Shown piece by piece: positions 1 to 5,454 of a DNA stretch of 6,122 bases (its first letter is position 1; each line of letters opens with the position of its first letter). Both the position numbers and the translations under genes were made by a program. The notes beneath the pieces were generated by a model that did no database searches, was not told the origin of the DNA, and saw only the letters and a list, made by a program, of their open reading frames with translations. This DNA is from Candidatus Methylomirabilota bacterium (lineage in GTDB: Bacteria; Methylomirabilota; Methylomirabilia; Methylomirabilales; 2-02-FULL-66-22). The stretch spans positions 1-6,122 of the forward strand of contig JACQXP010000430.1 of assembly GCA_016208645.1 (NCBI GenBank), written 5' to 3'.

Positions 1-297
1 CACTATCGGCCTGTTCACGCAGCGGCAGGTCTCACGGTTGAGACGATTGTCGTGGGTCAGCCGTAGCCCCTCTGTGTAGTAGGGGACCCGGCCGTTTCTT
101 GTAGGAGGGGACGTTGCGGCTTTAGTGGCTTTGCCACATGCAGCCCTCGCCTCCCCGATCTCGTAGCGGGGGAGGTTCGTTCACACACAACTTCCGTGAC
201 CGGCTTGCTGAGGAGAAGGAGAAAAGTCCAGGCCACCCATGCGGAGCCAAGGGCCTGACTTGCCCGGCGGGGCGATTCCGAAGGAGGTGAGACGGGA
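1..297. other. Non-coding left flank with small stem-loops
   Basis: No convincing gene is seen here. A 21-codon open frame running in from the left edge ends at TAG 64-66 and could be the tail of a gene, but it is too short to judge. The rest carries three short inverted repeats: CCCCT/AGGGG (67-71 with 81-85), GTGGC/GCCAC with a TTT loop (125-137), and CCTCCCC/GGGGAGG (150-156 with 169-175). None is followed by a T-run, so they are not classic terminators. A 13-bp direct repeat, identical at 12 positions, occurs at 75-87 and 100-112. I found no convincing -35/-10 pair for the gene at 298. The segment may be its structured leader or an ordinary intergenic spacer. Confidence 0.4.
281..290 (+). 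promoter_or_regulatory. Strong ribosome binding site of the repeat protein
   Basis: AAGGAGGTGA is nearly the full anti-Shine-Dalgarno complement and ends 7 bases before the ATG at 298. It decides the start codon against the in-frame-shifted ATG at 239. Confidence 0.8.
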
Positions 298-657
298 ATG
301 GGCTTCTGGATCCTCATCGCCCTTGGCATTTTCCTCGCGCTGTTCATCGTCCTCGCTGTGGTCACCGCCGCCGACCGGCTCGATGTCTTCGACCAGGAGG
401 GACGCCGCCAGGGCTACGCGGTGCCGCAGGCTGACCGCCTGGACCTCTTCGATCGCGACTCTCGCCGCACTGGCTACGGGATCCAGCGCCTCGACCTGCC
501 TGCGCCGGGCGAAGCGCCTGCCTGTGCGACGGCAGACAGGCGGCAGGCAGGCGGCTCCTGGGACCTGTTCCGTCCTGACGGCTCGCGCCTCGGCGTCATC
601 CAGCCGGGCCTCGGTGGCCTCCCCTCCCGCCTGGTCCTTCAACCCCGAAAAAGGTAG
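298..657 (+). CDS. Small membrane-anchored protein with three D-x-D-x-F repeats
   Basis: The product is 119 residues long and I do not recognise a named family. Residues 3-23 are a hydrophobic helix with no charged residue, so the protein is probably anchored in the inner membrane or is exported with an uncleaved signal. Three related motifs follow: DRLDVFDQEGRRQGYAV at 26-42, DRLDLFDRDSRRTGYGI at 46-62, and a shorter copy, GSWDLFRPDGSRLGVI, at 86-101. The first two repeat with a period of 20 residues. The linker between copies two and three (about residues 64-85) contains an in-frame palindromic DNA segment. The ATG at 298 is chosen because a near-consensus ribosome site, AAGGAGGTGA (281-290), sits 7 bases upstream and because this frame gives the helix and repeats. 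A longer overlapping frame starting at 239 gives neither. The gene stands alone and converges on the rhodanese gene. Function is unknown. Confidence 0.75.
   Translation: MGFWILIALGIFLALFIVLAVVTAADRLDVFDQEGRRQGYAVPQADRLDLFDRDSRRTGYGIQRLDLPAPGEAPACATADRRQAGGSWDLFRPDGSRLGVIQPGLGGLPSRLVLQPRKR
515..553. repeat. Palindromic element inside the coding sequence
   Basis: CGCCTGCCT (515-523) and AGGCAGGCG (545-553) form a perfect 9-bp inverted repeat around a 21-base centre. An alternative pairing also exists, GCCTG-CCTGT (516-525) with ACAGG and CAGGC (536-540, 544-548), with a three-base bulge. The whole is 39 bp, exactly 13 codons, and encodes a Pro/Ala/Cys/Arg/Gln linker unlike the flanking repeats. 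Its form resembles the short dispersed palindromic (REP-like) repeats rich in CCTGCC seen in many bacterial genomes. With one copy in the window, dispersal cannot be shown. Confidence 0.5.
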
Positions 658-744
658 CCCGGGGGCACCCACGTGGCAGAATCTAGGCACCCTTGGGCTC
701 ATGAGAGGCGCCGTGCGGAAGCCGGGCTAGCGCGCGGGAGCTAC

Positions 745-776
745 CGGGTGGGGGAGGCACTCACCTCCCTCACCCG
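745..776. terminator. Shared stem-loop between convergent genes
   Basis: CGGGTGGGGGAGG (745-757) and CCTCCCTCACCCG (764-776) pair over 13 positions around a 6-base loop. Twelve pairs are Watson-Crick; the remaining one is G-U in plus-strand RNA and an A-C mismatch in minus-strand RNA. It starts 88 bases after the repeat-protein stop and lies 5 bases beyond the rhodanese stop, so it can serve both convergent transcripts. There is no proper U-run on either side, so it may act as a mRNA 3'-end stabiliser or a non-canonical terminator. Confidence 0.65.
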
Positions 777-781
777 TCCCC

Positions 782-1693
782 TCATTTCTCGATAGGCAGG
801 TCTGTGGAGTTGCCCCACTCGGCCCAGGAGCCATCGTAGTTCCGGGCAGTTTCGAAGCCCAGGAGTCGGAGGGTGAACAGGGCATGGGCAGCCCGGACCC
901 CTGTCTGGCAATAGGTGACGATCTTCTTGTCCCGGGTTATCCCGGCAGCCTCGTACATCTTGAGGAGCTCAGCAGCGGGCTTGAAGGTTTTCAGATCGTC
1001 GGCGGTAAGGTTGCGCTGCCAGTCAATGTTTATGGCCCCCGGGATGTGGCCTCCACGCTTGGCCCTCACGTCCATCCCGTTGTACTCGGCCTGCGACCGG
1101 GCGTCTATGATGACCACGCCGGGGCGCTTCAGGTTGGCCTTCACGTAGTCCACCGCACAGATCACGTTCTCGTTCACTTTGGGCGTGAAGGTGACCTGTC
1201 TCGCCGTGGGGACCTCTTTCGCCGTCCTGCGGCTCTCCCGGATCCACTTGTTCCAGCCCCCGTTGAGGACATTGGACTTCGTGTGGCCGTAGTAGTCGAG
1301 CGTCCACCAGAGGCGCGTGGCCCACAGGGCCCCCTGATCGTCGTAGGCGACCACCCGGATTTTTTCGCCGATGCCCAAGCTTCCCATCAGGGCTGCGAAG
1401 TCCTGGGGTTTGGGCACGTAGCCGGTGTCCGAGTCGTCCAGCTTCGTGCCGTCGAGCCTGATAGCGCCGGGGATATGGCCGGCCGTGTAGGCCGCCTGGG
1501 AACGCAGGTCTACTATCCTGAGGTCTGCATCGTTGGGGTGCTCCGCCGGCCAGTCCGTCTCTGCCAGCAGTTCCGGGTGGGCGTGCCCCCGGGCAGAGGG
1601 AGTGGCCGTGGCCGCCGAGGCGGCAGCGGTGTGGGCCGCCAGCAGGGTAAGGATACCGAGAACGATCAGGGGGAAATATCCCTTGCTGCGCAT
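782..1693 (-). CDS. Exported two-domain rhodanese (sulfurtransferase)
   Basis: This 303-residue protein is a tandem rhodanese of the thiosulfate/3-mercaptopyruvate sulfurtransferase type, which moves sulfane sulfur from a donor to a thiophilic acceptor through a cysteine persulfide. Residues 1-27 look like a cleaved signal peptide: basic MRSK start, hydrophobic PLIVLGILTLLAA, then an ASA site at 25-27, so it should act in the periplasm or outside. The N-terminal domain (about 45-155) has the HIPGA motif at 73-77 and no loop cysteine (aspartates 118-119 lie there), as expected for the inactive half. The C-terminal domain (about 175-300) repeats HIPGA at 216-220 and carries the active loop CQTGVRA at 262-268, with Cys262 as nucleophile. 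The ATG follows a GGGAGG site (1699-1704) lying inside the end of the preceding tusA-type gene. Only one base separates the two genes, so they are co-transcribed and probably translationally coupled. The true substrate (thiosulfate or 3-mercaptopyruvate) is not decided by sequence. Confidence 0.93.
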   Translation of the reverse strand: MRSKGYFPLIVLGILTLLAAHTAAASAATATPSARGHAHPELLAETDWPAEHPNDADLRIVDLRSQAAYTAGHIPGAIRLDGTKLDDSDTGYVPKPQDFAALMGSLGIGEKIRVVAYDDQGALWATRLWWTLDYYGHTKSNVLNGGWNKWIRESRRTAKEVPTARQVTFTPKVNENVICAVDYVKANLKRPGVVIIDARSQAEYNGMDVRAKRGGHIPGAINIDWQRNLTADDLKTFKPAAELLKMYEAAGITRDKKIVTYCQTGVRAAHALFTLRLLGFETARNYDGSWAEWGNSTDLPIEK

Positions 1694-1694
1694 C

Positions 1695-1973
1695 TCAACC
1701 TCCCATATTGGTTTTCTGTGTTATCTCCTGCACTACCGCGATCGGGTCCAGGGGACCCTGGGTCTTCCGAAGGGTCAGCTTCCACTCGCCGCTTCGCACC
1801 TTTTCCACGTCCACCGCGTAGCCCCGCTTGGAGGCCTCCCAGGGGATGGTGGCGAGGGCCGGGGCGTGATCGGTCAGGACCTCCAGCTCCTCATTGGGCG
1901 GCAACTTCCCCAGGGCATCCACGGTTCGCATCATGGGGTAGGGACATATCTCTCCGCGCACATCCAGCTTCAT
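1695..1973 (-). CDS. tsuB: TusA-family sulfur carrier (TsuB/YeeD type)
   Basis: This 92-residue protein belongs to the TusA/SirA/YeeD family of small cytoplasmic sulfur carriers. It opens with the expected beta strand and the CPxP signature, CPYP at residues 10-13. Cys10 would carry the persulfide or receive thiosulfate. The middle has the family-typical LTDHAPAL stretch (33-40) before helix two. The length is slightly above the usual 75-80 residues because of a short C-terminal extension ending NMGG. The gene lies 28 bases downstream of the YeeE/YedE transporter gene, the arrangement known for tsuA-tsuB, in which the TusA protein supports thiosulfate uptake. AGGAGG (1981-1986) sits 7 bases before the ATG. 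The TusA family assignment is strong. The tsuB name rests on the neighbour, since TusA proteins also serve in tRNA thiolation and sulfur oxidation. Confidence 0.9.
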   Translation of the reverse strand: MKLDVRGEICPYPMMRTVDALGKLPPNEELEVLTDHAPALATIPWEASKRGYAVDVEKVRSGEWKLTLRKTQGPLDPIAVVQEITQKTNMGG

Positions 1974-1988
1974 CGTCTATCCTCCTCT

Positions 1989-2006
1989 CCTGAGGCTCTC
2001 CTCAGG
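1989..2006 (-). promoter_or_regulatory. Intercistronic hairpin at the tsuA stop / tsuB ribosome site
   Basis: CCTGAGG and CCTCAGG form a perfect 7-bp stem with a 4-base loop (AGAG in the transcript). It overlaps the TGA of the transporter gene (2002-2004) and ends two bases before the tsuB Shine-Dalgarno (1981-1986). Ribosomes finishing tsuA would melt it, so it could couple translation of the two genes or protect the downstream mRNA. The role is inferred. Confidence 0.45.
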
Positions 2007-3024
2007 CCAGTCGCCTGATGATCTGTGACCCCACGAAGGCCCCTCCGAGTAGGCCCAGACCGAACAGCCATCCGTTGAGGCCCAGGGAGGGTATGGCCGA
2101 GAAGAAGGCGCCTATGGTGCACCCCAGGGCGATGCCTGACCCGTACCCCATCAAGGTGCCTCCCATGGCCGACTGCAGATAGCGGAGAAGCTGCCTGGGC
2201 ACCCTGATCTTGAACTCGGACGCCATCACCGATGCGGCGAAGGCGCCAAAGACCAGGCCAACGTCCAGCATGAAGGTGTTGGTGAGCAGTCCAGGGGGCG
2301 CATCCACCAGGTTGCAGCCCGAGAACTGGTCGAGCCCTTCCAGGCGGCCAGGGTACAGGCCCAACAGGCCGAAGGCCCTGGAGGACCAGCCAGAAAGCTC
2401 CCCCGTGACCCCCAGAGGGTGATCGAAGGCAAAGGCGGTCACGTTGAGCAGGGACAAGGCCACAGCGGCTGCCGATGCGGGCCAGGCCTGCACGAACAGC
2501 CTGTTCCAGAGGGCGAGCCGACGGTCCTCGAAGGTGACGAGGGGAGGCTGGGGCTGGCCGGGAAACCGGACCTCCGGCCCAGCCCGACGGGCCTCCCACC
2601 AGTACGTGAGAAGGTATAGCACCGCAAGTGCCGCCATCACGGAAATCCAGGCACCCATGTGGCCGAGGCTGTGGGGGAGCCAGATCAGCGGGGCCCTTGA
2701 CATGCTATTCTCCCACCACCAGTTCCAGGAGAGAGCGGCTCCCTCGAGGCCCAGCAGGATCCCGCCCAGGGCCACCAAGCTCCCCACGTAGCCTTCACCG
2801 ATGCGCCACAGTGTGCCGGAGATGCACCCGCCGGCTACCACCATGCCCACCCCGAAGAGGAGACCCCCTATCAGGACGTTGGCCCCCAGGGGCCAGACGT
2901 GAATCTTCGGGGCCAGTTCCCCCATGGAGGGATCCGGGACCATGCGGGCCATCAGGGTGGCCAGGCCGAGGGCCGCAGGGACGACCCTTGCTCCGAGGGG
3001 TCCGATATGCGCAGAGACGGACAC
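2002..3024 (-). CDS. tsuA: YeeE/YedE-family thiosulfate transporter (TsuA type)
   Basis: This 340-residue polytopic inner-membrane protein belongs to the YeeE/YedE (DUF395) family, whose characterised member TsuA imports thiosulfate along a relay of cysteines. Hydrophobic helices lie at about 13-29, 49-66, 81-100, 126-142, 181-200, 251-268, 286-312 and 316-334. The two family repeats are visible: GGLLFGVGMVVAGGC with GTLWRIGEG in the first half, and GGTLMGYGSGIALGC in the second. It has exactly three cysteines, Cys67 (GGCISG), Cys237 (SGCNLV) and Cys302 (LGCTIG), which plausibly correspond to the three functional cysteines of TsuA. The N-terminus is short: the first helix with the FC motif and R-D pair seen in E. 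coli YeeE (about 350 residues) is absent. The start is GTG at 3022-3024, preceded by AAGGAG six bases upstream and a good promoter. No ATG or GTG lies further upstream in frame before a stop. It is the first gene of an operon with a TusA carrier and an exported rhodanese. Confidence 0.88.
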   Translation of the reverse strand: MSVSAHIGPLGARVVPAALGLATLMARMVPDPSMGELAPKIHVWPLGANVLIGGLLFGVGMVVAGGCISGTLWRIGEGYVGSLVALGGILLGLEGAALSWNWWWENSMSRAPLIWLPHSLGHMGAWISVMAALAVLYLLTYWWEARRAGPEVRFPGQPQPPLVTFEDRRLALWNRLFVQAWPASAAAVALSLLNVTAFAFDHPLGVTGELSGWSSRAFGLLGLYPGRLEGLDQFSGCNLVDAPPGLLTNTFMLDVGLVFGAFAASVMASEFKIRVPRQLLRYLQSAMGGTLMGYGSGIALGCTIGAFFSAIPSLGLNGWLFGLGLLGGAFVGSQIIRRLA

Positions 3025-3064
3025 GAAGGGCTCCTTGTTCAGTAAGTCGGTCGGATTTCTCGAT

Positions 3065-3092
3065 ATTATCCGCTGCAGGCCCTATTTGTCAG
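3065..3092 (-). promoter_or_regulatory. Sigma70-type promoter of the sulfur operon
   Basis: Read on the minus strand, CTGACA (3087-3092; 5 of 6 to TTGACA) and GATAAT (3065-3070; 5 of 6 to TATAAT) are separated by 16 bases. Transcription would begin near 3058, giving a leader of about 34 bases before the GTG start of the transporter. The -10 element overlaps the small palindrome GATA-T-TATC (3062-3070). It lies between this operon and the end of the thiolase-like gene, which supports separate transcription of the sulfur genes. Confidence 0.6.
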
Positions 3093-3131
3093 CCTAATCC
3101 GGCGGCAAGCCTTCTTCAGGGGGGGCCGCTG

Positions 3132-4766
3132 CTAGCTCTCCAGCACCTGAAGCGTCGGGGAGAGCCGGACCGGGGTGCCGATGTAGGCGGATTGGAGCAG
3201 GCGGTCGAAGAATCCCGGGGGACCAACGAACGGGAAGTCGCGCCCATCGGGTGTCCGGGCGATGCCGAAGTAATCACGGCCCCCCTTGGTCTCCTGGTGG
3301 CTGATGAAGGCGACGGTCATCCCGTCGGGGATCTCGACCCCGCGCAGCGCCGCCTGCGCCTCCAGGTCGCGTCCGACCACGGCATTCGTGGAGTGGTGAT
3401 CGAACGGTTTCAGCGCCTCCTGAATTTTCGAGACCTCCTCGGTTCTCCCGCCCGCCAGGATGACGTACCCGTCGAAGGTGTGGTGCCCTCCCACGCTGCT
3501 GATGCCGGCGTAGGCGACCTCTTCCGGAGTGAGCCCGAGGGGCGAATAGCCCCCCACCCCCCAGAGTTGCTTGGCCGCCTCGTAGACGAGACGGACGAAG
3601 GTCGGGGTGATGCCGTGGCCGGCCATGGCCCCGCCGGAGCGGCCGGCCTTGATCAGCCGGCCGTTGACGCCGACGTCGTTCGCGAGGAGGGCGTGACTGA
3701 CACCGCCGGGGTAACCCAGGCTCCGCAGGACGACCTCCAACTCGGTCAGGGGAACCCCGGGAAACGGGTTGTGATGCTCCAGGATCTTCAGGCTCGAGAG
3801 TCCGGGAATGTGCGCCTGGCTCATGGCCATGGAGACGGATCGCTCCATCGCCTGGGAGAAGATGTGGGTCCTCCGATCGCGGATGCTCGAGGGGTCTGCC
3901 GCGCACCCGATGCCGGCCACCCGCACCGCGTGTTCGGCCGTGGGGGGGTGCCTCGACAGGACCAGACCGGCATAGCCCAGGCTTTGCGGGGCGATCCCGA
4001 TGAGCTTCACCGGCGAATAGATCGTGCGATCCTCGATCTCGTCCGGATGCGTCGTCACGTGCGCGGTGGAGAGGTTCCGGCGCGCCAGTTCGTGGGTGAA
4101 GAGGCGCTGCTCATACACGAATCTGTCCAGGGCCTTCACCATGGCGAAGTCGTGCTGGAACACCCGGCCGAGGGCGGCCGCCCCCAGCTTCAACATATTC
4201 GCCCCGGTGGCCTTGCGGTCGAAGGGTGAAACCAGGCTGGCGAAGATCTCCGTGATCTCTGCCGGGGCGATCCGCGGGCGGTTCCGGTTCGTCCCCTTGG
4301 TATTGCCCGCGGTGACCACCAAAGACATTTCTTCTCCGCGCTCGATGAGATCGGCCAGTGCATCGTTGAAGGGAACGATCCCGGAGGCGGAAGCGGCATG
4401 GGTGGGCGTGCAGCGGATCCTGGGCGGGCGTTGAAAGAGCCGGCGGTGCGGGCTGTTGGCCAGGCGGCGATCGAAATCTTCGGCCACCTGGGCTTCGGTG
4501 GTCTGGGCCAGCTCATGCGGGTAGGAGATGGCCACGTTGATGCTGGTGGCCCGGGACAGGTCCACGTCGCCGCTGATGGCCTCGGTCACCAGGCGCTCGA
4601 ATCCCGTCCAGAGGAGGGATTCGGCGTAGATCGGCTCGAGCTTTCCCGACTCCCAGTATGCCTGCAGCGATGTACTCCCTGCGGCACTTGCCTCCTCCCA
4701 GATCGGCGGCGGCCTGTAGCTTGCGACCCCGGCGAGCAGATAGACGGAGCCTGCCTCCCGGCGCAT
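3132..4766 (-). CDS. Thiolase-like protein without the catalytic cysteine (TLP1-type)
   Basis: This 544-residue protein has the thiolase fold. Residues 115-155 match the N-domain nucleophile region, but the expected C-x-S-G reads S-A-S-G at 126-129, so Ser126 stands where the acyl-accepting cysteine should be. The C-domain is recognisable by NGRLIKAGRSGGAMAGHG (368-385), where the usual GHP-x-GA-x-G is changed to GRSGGAMAG, and by SVGGHHTFDGYVIL (424-437), where the C-G-G second cysteine is also lost. About 105 residues follow (440-544). Their stretch with MTVAFISHQ, YFGIARTPDGRDFPF and TPVRL resembles the beta-barrel extra domain of thiolase-like protein type 1. The length is well above the roughly 400 residues of ordinary thiolases. 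The other cysteines (119, 288) are not in the catalytic motifs. The ATG has AAGGGGG 6 bases upstream. The gene follows a MaoC hydratase gene by 25 bases. It may be a non-condensing acyl-CoA-binding protein or use another chemistry; a standard acetyl-CoA acetyltransferase label would be doubtful. Confidence 0.82.
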   Translation of the reverse strand: MRREAGSVYLLAGVASYRPPPIWEEASAAGSTSLQAYWESGKLEPIYAESLLWTGFERLVTEAISGDVDLSRATSINVAISYPHELAQTTEAQVAEDFDRRLANSPHRRLFQRPPRIRCTPTHAASASGIVPFNDALADLIERGEEMSLVVTAGNTKGTNRNRPRIAPAEITEIFASLVSPFDRKATGANMLKLGAAALGRVFQHDFAMVKALDRFVYEQRLFTHELARRNLSTAHVTTHPDEIEDRTIYSPVKLIGIAPQSLGYAGLVLSRHPPTAEHAVRVAGIGCAADPSSIRDRRTHIFSQAMERSVSMAMSQAHIPGLSSLKILEHHNPFPGVPLTELEVVLRSLGYPGGVSHALLANDVGVNGRLIKAGRSGGAMAGHGITPTFVRLVYEAAKQLWGVGGYSPLGLTPEEVAYAGISSVGGHHTFDGYVILAGGRTEEVSKIQEALKPFDHHSTNAVVGRDLEAQAALRGVEIPDGMTVAFISHQETKGGRDYFGIARTPDGRDFPFVGPPGFFDRLLQSAYIGTPVRLSPTLQVLES

Positions 4767-4791
4767 GGGGTTCCCCCTTCCCTCCGGCAGG

Positions 4792-5235
4792 TTATAGGTG
4801 AGCGTTGGCGGGCGTGCGGTCCACCAGGACGACGGCCTTTCCCTCCACCACGATCGCGTTGTCTTGATTGTAACAGTTCGTCGAGAGGGTCACAATCGGC
4901 TTGTCCGCGCGAACGTGCAGGACTTCTGCGACGGCCGTGATGGTATCGCCGATGTAGACCGGCTGCCGGAAGTCCAGCTCCTGGCGCAGATAGATCGTCC
5001 CGGGACCGGGCAACTTCATCCCCATGACGGCGGAAATCAATCCCGTGACCAGCATCCCGTGGGCGATCCGCTTCCCGAAGCGCGCTTGCTTGGCATACCC
5101 CTCGTTGATGTGGCAGGGGTTCATGTCGCCGGTGGAGCCGGCGAACAGAATCACATCCGTCTCCGTGATGGTTTTCGTGAAGGAGGCCGTTTCTCCGACC
5201 TCGATCCTCGCGCGCGGTTGCATGTTCGGGATCAC
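4792..5235 (-). CDS. MaoC-type (R)-specific enoyl-CoA hydratase
   Basis: This 147-residue hot-dog-fold protein belongs to the MaoC/PhaJ (R)-hydratase family, which adds water across trans-2-enoyl-CoA to give (R)-3-hydroxyacyl-CoA. The hydratase-2 motif is complete: FAGSTGDMNPCHINEGYA at 31-48, with Asp37 and His42 as the catalytic pair at the five-residue spacing of Aeromonas PhaJ, followed by FGKRIAHGML at 53-62. Single-domain length (about 135-160) is typical. The start is taken as GTG at 5233-5235, because GGGGAGGAGG (5241-5250) ends five bases before it. The in-frame ATG at 5221-5223 is 17 bases from that site and less likely. The frame stays open far upstream to 6048, but that part lies opposite the divergent isomerase gene and is not coding. 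It is the first gene of a two-gene unit with the thiolase-like protein, suggesting acyl-CoA metabolism. A PHA-linked role is not supported, as no PHA genes are nearby. Confidence 0.9.
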   Translation of the reverse strand: MIPNMQPRARIEVGETASFTKTITETDVILFAGSTGDMNPCHINEGYAKQARFGKRIAHGMLVTGLISAVMGMKLPGPGTIYLRQELDFRQPVYIGDTITAVAEVLHVRADKPIVTLSTNCYNQDNAIVVEGKAVVLVDRTPANAHL

Positions 5236-5268
5236 TGGCACCTCCTCCCCCTTGTGCTGATTCGGCCA

Positions 5269-5310
5269 CCGGAAGAGATCCGGACGGGGCTTCCCCGCAA
5301 CTTCCGGATC
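5269..5310 (-). promoter_or_regulatory. Overlapping inverted repeats in the maoC leader
   Basis: Two 7-bp inverted repeats share one arm. CCGGAAG (5269-5275) pairs with CTTCCGG (5301-5307), and GATCCGG (5277-5283) pairs with CCGGATC (5304-5310), so only one can form at a time. Both enclose a third stem, CGGGG-CTT-CCCCG (5285-5297). The block ends about 34 bases upstream of the maoC GTG and ahead of its ribosome site. It could be a leader switch, or a compound operator shared with the divergent gene. Function is not established. Confidence 0.4.
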
Positions 5311-5380
5311 GCGCCGCCATCCTATCAAAAAATTCGCGGGGCGAAATGGATTTTTTCTTTCCACTCCCCCCTGAAACATC

Positions 5381-5409
5381 TTGACGCAGGCGCCGGGCAT
5401 GTCTAGAGT
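5381..5409 (+). promoter_or_regulatory. Sigma70-type promoter of the sugar isomerase gene
   Basis: TTGACG (5381-5386; 5 of 6 to consensus) and TAGAGT (5404-5409; 4 of 6) are separated by exactly 17 bases. Transcription would start near 5416, giving a leader of about 39 bases that contains the ribosome site GAGGAGG (5441-5447) before the ATG at 5455. Confidence 0.6.
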
Positions 5410-5454
5410 GACGCCGCATTCCATCCCAGATCCACCAAGAGAGGAGGCATCCTC

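Noticed and set aside
1..66. Possible C-terminal tail of a plus-strand gene ending at TAG 64-66
   Set aside because: Only 21 codons are visible, with modest third-position GC and no recognisable motif; other frames in this stretch are open for similar lengths.
239..730. 163-codon plus-strand frame overlapping the repeat-protein gene
   Set aside because: It is rich in Ser and Arg without domain or helix, has no proper ribosome site, and overlaps a frame that has an excellent one and a membrane helix.
884..1993. 369-codon plus-strand frame opposite the rhodanese and tsuB genes
   Set aside because: It is the reverse-strand shadow of two well-supported genes; the translation shows Gly/Arg/Pro-rich low-complexity sequence without motifs.
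3103..3130. Terminator after the thiolase-like gene (GCGGC/GCCGC)
   Set aside because: The stem is only 5 bp with an 18-base loop and no U-run; too weak to call.
2628..4229. 533-codon plus-strand frame opposite the transporter and thiolase-like genes
   Set aside because: It spans two unrelated minus-strand genes and their promoter, and has a Pro/Arg/Gly-rich translation typical of GC-rich shadow frames.
5311..5365. Minus-strand promoter for the maoC operon (TAGGAT or TTGATA elements around 5318-5328)
   Set aside because: Each element has no partner better than 2 of 6 at 16-18 bases, so no promoter could be defended.
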